Made by a program: the position numbers and the translations under genes
Notes under the pieces: generated by a model
What the model saw: the letters and a program-made list of their open reading frames with translations, nothing else
Databases searched by the model: none
What the model was told of the DNA's origin: nothing
Source: JAAYWY01 sp050945275
GTDB taxonomy: Bacteria; Bacillota; DTU030; DUMP01
Length of the DNA: 9,809 nt
Reading direction: 5' to 3'
NCBI GenBank assembly: GCA_050945275.1
Contig: JBMNSQ010000062.1
Span: 1 to 9,809 of the forward strand
In this document: positions 1 through 5,429 of the stretch, piece after piece
How the letters are laid out: every line of letters begins with the position of its first letter
Numbering within the stretch: the first letter of the stretch is position 1

Positions 1-86
1 CGAAAAGAACCTAACCTGCTGATCTAAAGCCAAACGATGTGTTGCAGCTTAGTAACGTGATGACGATGGGCTTAGGTGTATTGAAC

Positions 87-117
87 AAGGCCTGACACAT
101 GGTTGGTGTCAGGCCTT
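87..117 (-). terminator. Hairpin terminator after cotJC
   Basis: A perfect 12-bp inverted repeat (87-98 with 106-117, 7-base loop) begins 12 bp past the cotJC stop codon, where a transcript end is expected. In the leftward direction the stem is followed only by a short TTGTT stretch, so the U-tract is weak. The stem is symmetric and could also stop rightward transcription entering from before the window. Bases 1-86 hold no gene I can recognise. Confidence 0.7.
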
Positions 118-128
118 AATCCTTGTTG

Positions 129-701
129 CTAAAATATTTTTTTGCTATCCTTCCATTCATACATATGCTGAAGCAGTTCGCCGAAGCGTTGGAAGTGGAC
201 TACTTCACGTTGCCGTAGCCAACGAAGGGTATCGGTGACCAGGGGGTCATCGGATAGTTGGATTAGATACTCATAAGTGGAACGGGCTTTCTCTTCGGCG
301 GCCATGTTTTCGTATAGATCGGTGATGGGATCCCCCTTAGACTGAATGTAGCTAGCGGTCCAGGGAACGCCTTCGGCGTTGACGAAATACAAAGCTCTGT
401 CATGGTCGGCATAGTAGCCATCTAATCCGGCTGCTTTTATTGATTCTAAAGAAGCATCTTTAACGAGGTTATATACAAGGGCAGCCACGATTTCCATATG
501 GGCTAGCTCCTCGGTACCTATATCGGTAAGTACTGCCTTCCCCTGCCCGGTGGGCATAGTGTAGCGCTGGGTAAGGTAACGTAGAGATGCCGCCAATTCT
601 CCATCCGGACCACCGTACTGGGTTATCACTACCTTGGCCAGGCGGGGGTTAGGCCCGCTTACCCGTGCTGGATATTCTAGTTTTTTTTCGTAAATCCACA
701 T
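129..701 (-). CDS. cotJC: Spore coat protein CotJC, manganese-catalase family
   Basis: A 190-residue protein of the CotJC/manganese catalase family, a ferritin-like four-helix bundle found in the inner spore coat and thought to dismutate hydrogen peroxide. The expected dinuclear metal ligands are all present at catalase-like spacing: E35 (in PDGELA), E65 and H68 (in EELAHME), E136 (in AAEEKAR) and H169 (in REVVHF). Length is normal for CotJC, which is shorter than true manganese catalases. The ATG at 701 is chosen over a 28-codon upstream extension because the product then starts with the family-typical MWIYEKKLEYP and an AGGAGGG ribosome-binding site (710-716) lies at correct spacing. That site overlaps the cotJB stop. 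It is the last gene of a three-gene operon and a hairpin follows. The structural role is family knowledge; catalytic activity is inferred from intact ligands. Confidence 0.95.
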   Translation of the reverse strand: MWIYEKKLEYPARVSGPNPRLAKVVITQYGGPDGELAASLRYLTQRYTMPTGQGKAVLTDIGTEELAHMEIVAALVYNLVKDASLESIKAAGLDGYYADHDRALYFVNAEGVPWTASYIQSKGDPITDLYENMAAEEKARSTYEYLIQLSDDPLVTDTLRWLRQREVVHFQRFGELLQHMYEWKDSKKIF

Positions 702-714
702 GTCTTCATCCCTC

Positions 715-972
715 CTAGAAAGTGACTTCCCACGGCCAAGGGTCGTTAACCCAGGCCCACGGATACTGGCTGGGGCATGAGCCAAAGTTCATAAGGGGTC
801 CAAAGCGACGGCTATACTGTTCTTTTAATTGGGATAGTTCCTGAACTGTTGCGTTATAATCCATAAGTGCCCGCCGATCCTCGGGGTGGGTATCAAGATA
901 AAGGTTTAAATCTACGGCTGTGAATTGCAGGGCCATTATTTGCAATAGTAGTTGAGTACGTTCTTGTGTCAC
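715..972 (-). CDS. cotJB: Spore coat protein CotJB
   Basis: An 85-residue protein recognisable as CotJB: a helical N-terminal half (LLLQIMALQFTAVDLNLYLD), then an YxxRFGPL stretch and the tryptophan/proline-rich tail with WAWVNDPWPWE. CotJB is a small coat-associated protein made in the mother cell; its biochemical role is not known. The start is GTG at 972, sharing a GTGA overlap with the cotJA stop, which implies translational coupling; a purine-rich AAAGGGGG stretch lies 8 bases upstream. The cotJC start follows 13 bp after its stop. An ATG at 979-977 is in a different frame and gives no CotJB product. Confidence 0.93.
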   Translation of the reverse strand: MTQERTQLLLQIMALQFTAVDLNLYLDTHPEDRRALMDYNATVQELSQLKEQYSRRFGPLMNFGSCPSQYPWAWVNDPWPWEVTF

Positions 973-1166
973 GACTCATTCCCCCTTTGGCCTTTCCAGG
1001 GTTTGTAAGGCATATAAAGCTCAGGGAATATGGTACCGCGCCTTAAGCCTTCCATGGGTTCTAGGCGGGTAGTGAATATCTGAATGGGGACATAGGCCCG
1101 GGCCAGCCTCATTTGTGGATTGGTCACATGTTGTGCCTGCGGTTCTGTCGTTTTATCATGCGGCAT
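969..1166 (-). CDS. cotJA: Spore coat associated protein CotJA
   Basis: A 65-residue protein matching CotJA: the core ARAYVPIQIFTTRLEPMEGL is followed by GTIFPELYMPY, the hallmark of this small coat protein family. It is the first gene of cotJABC. The ATG at 1166 is preferred over the GTG two codons earlier (1172), because AGGAGG at 1175-1180 is 8 bases from the ATG but only 2 from the GTG. Its stop overlaps the cotJB start by four bases. In Bacillus subtilis the cotJ operon is sigma-E dependent; a weak sigma-E-like promoter lies 20-50 bp upstream here. Function beyond coat assembly is unknown. Confidence 0.92.
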   Translation of the reverse strand: MPHDKTTEPQAQHVTNPQMRLARAYVPIQIFTTRLEPMEGLRRGTIFPELYMPYKPWKGQRGNES

Positions 1167-1185
1167 ATGCACTGCCTCCTTTACA

Positions 1186-1217
1186 AGGCTATCGGTTCTA
1201 TCAATTTACTATATTCC
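1186..1217 (-). promoter_or_regulatory. Possible sigma-E promoter of cotJ
   Basis: On the minus strand, GGAATATA (1210-1217) resembles the sigma-E -35 element (KMATATT) and GATAGCCT (1186-1193) partly resembles the -10 element (CATACANT), 16 bases apart and about 20 bp ahead of the cotJA start. The -10 match is poor (ATA and the final T only). The call leans on the known sigma-E control of cotJ in Bacillus and on position. Confidence 0.3.
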
Positions 1218-1401
1218 TTAAACCTCAATAAGGTGCGCTTGGCCAGTTTACCGCAGTTGCCTCTTTGGAAAGTAATTCAGAGATAGTAAACCAGAAGAAA
1301 TGGTTGCTGTTGCGACTGGACGATTGCTGAAAATACCGATTTGGGTATATTGCAAGTGTCCCATCTTAAGCTGATGGGCCGTCCTGACTTTGACAGCAAA
1401 G

Positions 1402-1433
1402 AGAAGAAAAAAGAGGTCACAACTCTTGTAACC
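1402..1433 (-). terminator. Orphan leftward intrinsic terminator
   Basis: Read on the minus strand, GGTTACAA (1426-1433) pairs with TTGTGACC (1415-1422) as 8 bp including one G-U, with a 3-base loop, followed directly by a run containing six U (1407-1412) and further pyrimidines. This is a textbook intrinsic terminator, but no gene precedes it in that direction inside the spacer; cotJA starts 236 bp downstream of it. Confidence 0.5.
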
Positions 1434-1651
1434 ACAGGGTTTGTGGCCTTAACATTTTGTTACGAATATGTAGGAGACTAGCTAAGAATGTTAAAAGCGT
1501 TCAGAGGTGGAAAAATAATACCATGGTTTGGCATTGAGTTTAGGCCGTCAGTCTATTGACCAGCTTGTCCAAAGAGAGTAAAATAAGGCAACACCACTCT
1601 ATTCTAATTCCACGGGACTTATGGCAATTTATTCACTTGCCCGTCATAATT

Positions 1652-1681
1652 TTGAAGCGGTGTGAGATTTTAGGTTATTAT
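1652..1681 (+). promoter_or_regulatory. Candidate sigma-A promoter for the M20 operon
   Basis: TTGAAG (1652-1657) and TATTAT (1676-1681), spaced 18 bp, match the sigma-A -35 and -10 consensus at 4/6 and 5/6. They lie about 140 bp before the M20 start in an AT-rich stretch. Other AT-rich boxes nearby are weaker. A GCTAAT/ATTAGC pair around 1736-1776 could fold in the leader. Confidence 0.35.
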
Positions 1682-1823
1682 TTATAGGCTTATACACAAA
1701 TTTTGTTTGCGTGAACGGATAGGAACTTTGATAATTGCTAATCCTAATTACACGGGAAGGGGGGGTACTATTAGCGGTTAATAAAAACTCAGCGAAGACT
1801 AATACGAGCAAGGAGGGCTAAGA

Positions 1824-2999
1824 ATGGAGGAACGGTTGAACAATATCTACCAGTATGTGGATGAAAGAAAAGATGAGATGATAGGATTATGGAGAGAGTT
1901 AGTCAATTACGAAAGCTATGCTAGGGAAAAAGAAAAGGTAGACTTGTTAGCCGAACGTCTAAAAGTTGAGTTTGAAAAAGAAGGTTTAGATTGTCGCTTG
2001 GTGGATGTAGGCCCACAAAGCGGGAAGACTTTAGTAGGAATCTTAGGGGCAGAAAGATCAGGGAAGCCAGTGATTTTTTCTGGGCATATGGATACGGTCT
2101 TTCCAACCGGAACATTTGGCGAGAAACCTTTTCGTATAGAAGACGGTAAAGCTTTTGGGCCTGGCGTCTTGGATATGAAGGGCGGAATAATCATATCCCT
2201 GTACGTTATTAAAGCCTTAAACAGCATCAATTTTAATGAGCGACCGATAAAAATAGTGTTTTCCGGCGATGAGGAAATCGGTCACGTAAACTCAACTGGT
2301 GCTGAAGTAATACTAGAAGAAGCAAAAGATGGTATTTGTGCCTTTAATATGGAAACCGGACTAATTGATAATGCATTATGCATAGGAAGAAAAGGCAGAA
2401 TGGAGCCCCATATAACCGTTAACGGAATTGAGGCCCATGCTGGAAACGATTTTGCAAGTGGACGAAATGCCATAGAGGAAATGGCACATAAAATCCTAGA
2501 AATACAAAAACTTACAGACCTTGAATCAGGGACAACTGTAAGTGTCAGTAAGATTAAAGGCGGCACAGTATCCAATGCCATACCTGCTCAATGCCAGGTA
2601 GAGGTTGACGTTCGATTCGAGAACATGGCTGAAATGGAAAGAGCTAAACAGCGGATTGGGGAAATATGTGAAATAACACATGTAGATGGGACCTCAACCG
2701 AATGGGAAGTTGCTAGCTCCATGGCAGCGTATGAAACGACTGATGACGTTATTAAATTCTATAACTTCTGTAACGAAGTGGCCAAGAAATATGGATTTGG
2801 AGAAATGGGAAGCAGAAGATTAGGTGGAAGTTCAGATGCCGCATTCATAACAATCGCCAAGACTCCTGTCCTATGTTCATGCGGAGTAAGAGGAGAATGG
2901 AACCATACAGCTAAGGAATATGCGCTAGTAGATTCCTTGTTTGAGAGAACCAAGCTGCTTTCAACGATAGTATTGAACTTAGACCAATTTAAGGAATAA
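1824..2999 (+). CDS. M20 family metallopeptidase (carboxypeptidase G2-like)
   Basis: A 391-residue cytoplasmic zinc peptidase of the M20 family (ArgE/DapE/CPG2 clan), close in layout to glutamate carboxypeptidase G2. The di-zinc site can be read off: H88 and D90 (SGHMDTVF), bridging D117 (GPGVLDMKGG), general base E150 and ligand E151 (GDEEIG), E177 (NMETG) and H361 (EWNHTAKE). A dimerisation domain of about 110 residues sits in the middle with EAHAG (H205), and GGSSDAA (334-340) matches the CPG2 GGGTDAA loop. There is no signal peptide. AGGAGG at 1811-1816 lies 7 bases before the ATG. It is the first gene of a three-gene unit; the YjiH-like start is 14 bp downstream. Coding is AT-rich compared with the hut genes. 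The substrate cannot be told: dipeptide, N-acyl amino acid or folate-type glutamate are all possible. Confidence 0.9.
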   Translation: MEERLNNIYQYVDERKDEMIGLWRELVNYESYAREKEKVDLLAERLKVEFEKEGLDCRLVDVGPQSGKTLVGILGAERSGKPVIFSGHMDTVFPTGTFGEKPFRIEDGKAFGPGVLDMKGGIIISLYVIKALNSINFNERPIKIVFSGDEEIGHVNSTGAEVILEEAKDGICAFNMETGLIDNALCIGRKGRMEPHITVNGIEAHAGNDFASGRNAIEEMAHKILEIQKLTDLESGTTVSVSKIKGGTVSNAIPAQCQVEVDVRFENMAEMERAKQRIGEICEITHVDGTSTEWEVASSMAAYETTDDVIKFYNFCNEVAKKYGFGEMGSRRLGGSSDAAFITIAKTPVLCSCGVRGEWNHTAKEYALVDSLFERTKLLSTIVLNLDQFKE

Positions 3000-3013
3000 G
3001 AGGTGGTATTGGT

Positions 3014-3652
3014 ATGGTTAACGAAGCAGAAGAGAGGGTAACGTGGAAAGGCTGGGTAGCTTTATTTATTCTCATTCTAATGTTTTCAGGGCTATTTGAG
3101 AATGCAGAAGGGCCAATTAGGGCACTTGACCTTTCAAATCTGATTGGTCAGTTTGGCACAATTGGTGAAGGTGGTAACTTTAGAGGAGCAGGCGGGACCG
3201 GCGCGAGAGACGGCTTCCTGTTTACCTTAACCCTAATTCCGACAACATGTTTGGCTGTTGGTTTAATTGACCTGGTAGAGCATTTAGGTGGCCTTAAAGC
3301 AGCGGCAAAATTATTTAACCCTATTTTAAGACCTTTACTTGGGATACCAGGAATATCAGGTTTAGCTTTTGTGTCGTCTTTCACTAGTTCAGATATAGCT
3401 GCTTTTATGACGAAACAGTTAGTAGATAATGGCCATATGACTGACGATGAACGAACAGTATTTGTTGCCTATCAATATGCCGGTTCGGCAGTTATTCTAA
3501 ATACTATCGGTACACAAGCTGCTTTACTGCCGATTGTGTTGCTTCCGGTAGGACCACTAATCGTTATATTGTGGATTTGTAAAATCTTTGGTGCCAATTT
3601 AGTAAGGCTAATAATCAAATCAAGAAACAAAAAAGCGGGTGTAGCAGCATGA
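3014..3652 (+). CDS. YjiH-like nucleoside-recognition (Gate) domain membrane protein
   Basis: A 212-residue integral membrane protein of the YjiH/nucleoside-recognition (Gate) domain family. Hydrophobic segments run at about residues 14-28, 68-88, 107-133 (with GIPGISGLAFVSSFTSSDIAAF, the family-like core) and two from about 155 to 198, then a basic tail on the inner face. Length is near the 227 residues of E. coli YjiH. It starts with ATG at 3014; AGGTGG at 3001-3006 directly follows the M20 stop. It ends in a four-base ATGA overlap with the YjiG-like gene, so the two halves are coupled and probably form one transporter. In E. coli yjiH-yjiG neighbour the isoaspartyl dipeptidase iadA, a parallel to the M20 gene here. 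The transported compound is unknown; peptide or amino-acid movement is an inference from the peptidase neighbour. Confidence 0.82.
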   Translation: MVNEAEERVTWKGWVALFILILMFSGLFENAEGPIRALDLSNLIGQFGTIGEGGNFRGAGGTGARDGFLFTLTLIPTTCLAVGLIDLVEHLGGLKAAAKLFNPILRPLLGIPGISGLAFVSSFTSSDIAAFMTKQLVDNGHMTDDERTVFVAYQYAGSAVILNTIGTQAALLPIVLLPVGPLIVILWICKIFGANLVRLIIKSRNKKAGVAA

Positions 3653-4140
3653 GTGAACAAGTAGAAGCCAAGAAGAAAAAGGGTGCTATAGAAGTATTTA
3701 TGGGAGGAGCCAAGAAGGGGCTCTATATAGGATTTGAACAGATTCTACCAGCCATGATATTAGGATATGTAATAGTGGAGTTTTTGAAACTAACTGGAAT
3801 AATAGATATTCTTGGTGTTGTTTTTGGACCGGTAATGGGTATTTTTGGGTTACCAGGTGAATCAGTTGTGGTATTGTTGTCGGCATTTTTTGCTAAGGCA
3901 GCCGGTGCTGCGACTGCGGCCAACTTATTCTCAGATGGAATAATCAATGCTGCCCAAGCAACTATACTTCTTATGCCCAGCATGTTAATGGGAACCTTGG
4001 TTGGTCACTATGCAAGAATTGTCTTGGTTTCTAATGCTAATCCAAACTATAGAGGGCTTTTATTGGCTGTTCCAATAATCGATTCTATAGTTGGAATGTT
4101 TTTGATGAGGTTAGTTTTGTCGCTCATGGGCTTGATGTAA
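3649..4140 (+). CDS. YjiG-like nucleoside-recognition (Gate) domain membrane protein
   Basis: A 163-residue membrane protein, partner of the preceding YjiH-like gene and near the length of E. coli YjiG (153). A charged N-terminus (KKKKGAIEVF, amphipathic helix) leads into hydrophobic segments at about 31-48, 53-68, 70-92, 103-126 and 137-160. The glycine- and alanine-rich stretch around 60-95 (GIFGLPGES, AKAAGAATAANLFSDG) is typical of the Gate domain. Translation is coupled to yjiH through the ATGA overlap. It is the last clear gene of the M20 unit; the reading frame stays open for 40 more codons past its stop. Function as half of a transporter is inferred from the family and pairing. Confidence 0.82.
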   Translation: MSEQVEAKKKKGAIEVFMGGAKKGLYIGFEQILPAMILGYVIVEFLKLTGIIDILGVVFGPVMGIFGLPGESVVVLLSAFFAKAAGAATAANLFSDGIINAAQATILLMPSMLMGTLVGHYARIVLVSNANPNYRGLLLAVPIIDSIVGMFLMRLVLSLMGLM

Positions 4141-4176
4141 GTATATTCGTGTATTGCGTTGCGAAAAACAATTGGA

Positions 4177-4263
4177 GTGAAAATAATCATATCACTTATT
4201 GCATTGGCTTTAATAATATTTAGCGCTTATTGTAAGTTGGACAAAGTCAGATTCCTAGGTTAA
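4177..4263 (+). CDS. Possible 28-residue membrane peptide
   Basis: A GTG-started frame encodes a short peptide with one strongly hydrophobic stretch (IIISLIALALIIFSAYC) and a charged tail (KLDKVRF). It is in the same frame as the yjiG-like gene, and no stop separates it from that gene's TAA, so it could be a remnant of a longer C-terminus. The only ribosome-binding-like GGAG overlaps the GTG itself, which argues against translation from there; an in-frame TTG at 4159 also lacks a good site. I do not recognise it. Confidence 0.18.
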   Translation: MKIIISLIALALIIFSAYCKLDKVRFLG

Positions 4264-4287
4264 AAAAGCAAAGTATGATTTAATTTT

Positions 4288-4307
4288 AGCCTTCAGTAGC
4301 CTTCAGT
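4288..4307 (+). repeat. Tandem duplication of a 10-bp unit
   Basis: AGCCTTCAGT occurs twice without a break (4288-4297 and 4298-4307), immediately before the long hairpin. It is an exact duplication, probably a replication-slippage event. Confidence 0.85.
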
Positions 4308-4321
4308 GGTATATTTGTATT

Positions 4322-4392
4322 GGCGGTTATCTCCCAGTGCGGTATTTGGTTTTTCTAAAACCATTATGCCGTCAGCTGGGTCGGTAGCCGCC
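4322..4392 (+). repeat. Long imperfect inverted repeat upstream of hutP
   Basis: Four stacked helices fold 71 bases into one arm: 4322-4329 with 4385-4392 (8 bp, one G-U), 4333-4337 with 4376-4380 (5 bp), 4339-4345 with 4366-4372 (7 bp, two G-U) and 4347-4353 with 4357-4363 (7 bp), closed by a three-base loop. Small internal loops separate them. T4321-A4393, A4319-T4395 and TTG/CAA (4315-4317 with 4397-4399) extend the base. It lies about 40 bp before the hutP promoter. It may be a folded RNA or leader, a terminator for the upstream operon, or a small palindromic mobile repeat. Confidence 0.75.
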
Positions 4393-4433
4393 ATTTCAAT
4401 TTCACGCTTTTTCGACAGGGGGAGCTTACTACA

Positions 4434-4462
4434 TTGCCAGGGAACATAGGTTGTAGTATGCT
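4434..4462 (+). promoter_or_regulatory. Likely sigma-A promoter of hutP
   Basis: TTGCCA (4434-4439) and TATGCT (4457-4462) are spaced by 17 bp and match the sigma-A boxes at 5/6 and 4/6. Transcription would begin near 4469. That is so close to the ATG at 4474 that only the internal GTG at 4531 would have a normal leader, which supports the hutP start chosen here. Confidence 0.5.
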
Positions 4463-4517
4463 AAAGGTGTTACATGGGAAGTAGAAAAAGGTGCATTTTT
4501 AACCAAGAAGATTTAAC

Positions 4518-4533
4518 AGGGGGGTACAACGTG
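4518..4533 (+). promoter_or_regulatory. Ribosome-binding site deciding the hutP start
   Basis: AGGGGGG at 4518-4524 lies 6 bases before the GTG at 4531. This spacing and the 148-residue product favour the GTG over the ATG at 4474, whose AAAGG lies at 4464-4468. Confidence 0.6.
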
Positions 4534-4977
4534 GCTCAAGATCATAAAGATACTATTGGTAAGGTGGCTCTGCGCGCACTGTTGGATGGGGATAGCTGGC
4601 AACCTAGCAGTACTTGCCGTCAGTATTTTCGTGTTGTCACTGGCCATGTGGGTTCAATGAACGTAGAAAAAATTATTGCTGCCATTGAGACAGCATCCCG
4701 GCGTGAAGGGGTCGTAAGTACCGAATATCCAGAGGATCATGCCCTGTGGCACGCTATTTTTGAGGCTTTGCACGGGGTGGGCAGGGGTCAATTGGCACTG
4801 GGTACAATTTTGCGTACGGCAGGACTACGGTTTTCAGTGGTGCGTGGACCGCGTTATGTGGGGGATTCCGCCCAGGGCCAATGGCTAGCGGTAGCTCTAT
4901 ATGGCCAGATCGGTGGCCCCATCAGAGGTAATGAGCACGAGTGTGTTGGGCTTGGCATATCTCATCTTGGGCATTAG
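4531..4977 (+). CDS. hutP: Hut operon antiterminator HutP
   Basis: A 148-residue RNA-binding regulator, exactly the length of Bacillus subtilis HutP. With L-histidine and Mg2+ the hexamer binds NAG-repeat RNA in the hut leader and prevents termination. Family-conserved stretches are clear: VGSMNVEKIIAAIETAS (40-56), EALHGVGRGQL (78-88), LRTAGLRF (94-101) and ALYGQIGGPIRGNEHE (122-137). The metal-site histidines H70 and H74 (HALWH) and H136 (NEHE) correspond to H73, H77 and H138 of B. subtilis. I choose GTG at 4531 with the run of G at 4519-4524 as ribosome-binding site, 6 bases away. The alternative ATG at 4474 would add 19 residues and would start almost at the predicted transcription start. 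It stands 490 bp before hutH rather than immediately upstream, with its own promoter. Confidence 0.95.
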   Translation: MAQDHKDTIGKVALRALLDGDSWQPSSTCRQYFRVVTGHVGSMNVEKIIAAIETASRREGVVSTEYPEDHALWHAIFEALHGVGRGQLALGTILRTAGLRFSVVRGPRYVGDSAQGQWLAVALYGQIGGPIRGNEHECVGLGISHLGH

Positions 4978-4992
4978 ACAACTTAGAAGCAA

Positions 4993-5017
4993 GTAATGGA
5001 AAAAGTTAGTCCATTAC
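4993..5017 (+). other. Hairpin just after hutP
   Basis: GTAATGGA (4993-5000) pairs perfectly with TCCATTAC (5010-5017) over a 9-base loop, 15 bp past the hutP stop. The stem is AT-rich and no real U-tract follows, so it is at best a weak terminator or an mRNA 3'-end stabiliser. Confidence 0.4.
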
Positions 5018-5085
5018 GAGGTTACATTTTCGTCCCCTGTTAAATTAACAAGTTACGAGTTAATGGCATTTATCCTTTTGGCCCG

Positions 5086-5114
5086 TTGACATGGTTTGCT
5101 GAAAGGCTTATAAT
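5086..5114 (+). promoter_or_regulatory. Perfect-consensus sigma-A promoter of hutHUI
   Basis: TTGACA (5086-5091) and TATAAT (5109-5114) are both exact consensus boxes with the optimal 17-bp spacer. Transcription should begin near 5121, giving a leader of about 345 nt before hutH. Such a strong promoter fits control by later termination rather than by initiation. Confidence 0.85.
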
Positions 5115-5165
5115 TAAAGCACAGAATAATAATTCGACCTATAGGCGCAGTTGCGAGAGATATTA

Positions 5166-5200
5166 GAAGGTCAAAAGCAGCTGGGCCTTTGTTTTATTTT
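5166..5200 (+). terminator. Leader terminator 1
   Basis: GAAGGTC (5166-5172) pairs with GGCCTTT (5184-5190) as 7 bp including two G-U, over an 11-base loop that itself contains the palindrome CAGCTG. A U-rich tail (5188-5200, only one G and one A) follows. It lies about 45 nt into the transcript from the consensus promoter. Confidence 0.55.
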
Positions 5201-5313
5201 GAAGGGTGAGGTGATATCAGTTTACACAAAACCGTAGTAGCACATGACATAAATTGAAATTGCAATTAAATTTGGATCGCAATAATATGATTAACCCATA
5301 GATATTTGATATG

Positions 5314-5345
5314 AGGGGGTCTGGTTAAGACTCCTTATTTTGTCT
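5314..5345 (+). terminator. Leader terminator 2
   Basis: AGGGGGUCU (5314-5322, as RNA) pairs with AGACUCCUU (5328-5336) as 9 bp including two G-U, with a 5-base loop, and a U-rich tail runs to 5345. It is the better formed of the two terminators and lies 122 bp before hutH, so it is the likeliest antitermination target. Confidence 0.65.
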
Positions 5346-5429
5346 TGCCAGCAGTGTAGTTTGACCACCCGATGTTTTACAGCAAATAAGGTTCTGGAAT
5401 ATTTACATGCTTATTGCACATAGTGATTC

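Larger units (their letters stand above)
1167..1823. other. Divergent spacer between cotJ and the M20 operon
   Basis: This 657-bp stretch separates the leftward cotJ operon from the rightward M20 operon. It contains a weak cotJ promoter, a 6-bp hairpin CCCATC/GATGGG (1360-1365 with 1373-1378), a leftward intrinsic terminator (1402-1433), a 23-codon reading frame at 1488-1559 (ATG, weakly placed GGAG 11 bases upstream) and a likely promoter for the M20 gene. A frame open from about 1299 to the TAG at 1479-1481 has no credible start or ribosome-binding site. Short peptides such as LGRQSIDQLVQRE (ending near 1575) read like a protein C-terminus but have no upstream frame, so decayed coding sequence is possible. 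I recognise no gene, tRNA or transposase. Confidence 0.6.
4141..4530 (+). other. Spacer between YjiG-like gene and hutP
   Basis: This 390-bp stretch holds a doubtful small membrane frame, a tandem 10-bp repeat (4288-4307), a long imperfect hairpin (4322-4392, possibly 4315-4399) and the likely hutP promoter (4434-4462). No canonical terminator for the M20 operon is visible; the long hairpin is followed by moderately T-rich DNA (4393-4412) and may serve as one. Confidence 0.6.

Noticed and set aside
702..785. N-terminal extension of cotJC to an upstream ATG at 785
   Set aside because: It would overlap the conserved end of cotJB, and the family-typical start MWIYEKKLEYP with its AGGAGGG site is at 701.
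1492..1505. Partial CcpA cre-like sequence TAAAAGCGTTCAGA
   Set aside because: At least two key positions of the cre consensus are wrong and it is over 300 bp from the M20 start. A similar look at 5098-5114 also failed.
1916..2953. Several minus-strand open frames of 64-104 codons inside the M20 gene
   Set aside because: They lie wholly opposite a gene with intact catalytic motifs, have no ribosome-binding sites and give no recognisable proteins.
3148..3983. Minus-strand open frames opposite the YjiH and YjiG genes
   Set aside because: Antisense shadows of membrane-protein coding sequence with no start signals or motifs.
4320..4348. Promoter-like TTGGCG-17-TATTTG
   Set aside because: Poor -10 box and it lies inside the long hairpin; the pair at 4434-4462 is a better match and better placed.
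4474..4530. Alternative hutP start at ATG 4474
   Set aside because: The 19 extra residues are outside the family length, and the predicted transcription start near 4469 would leave almost no leader.
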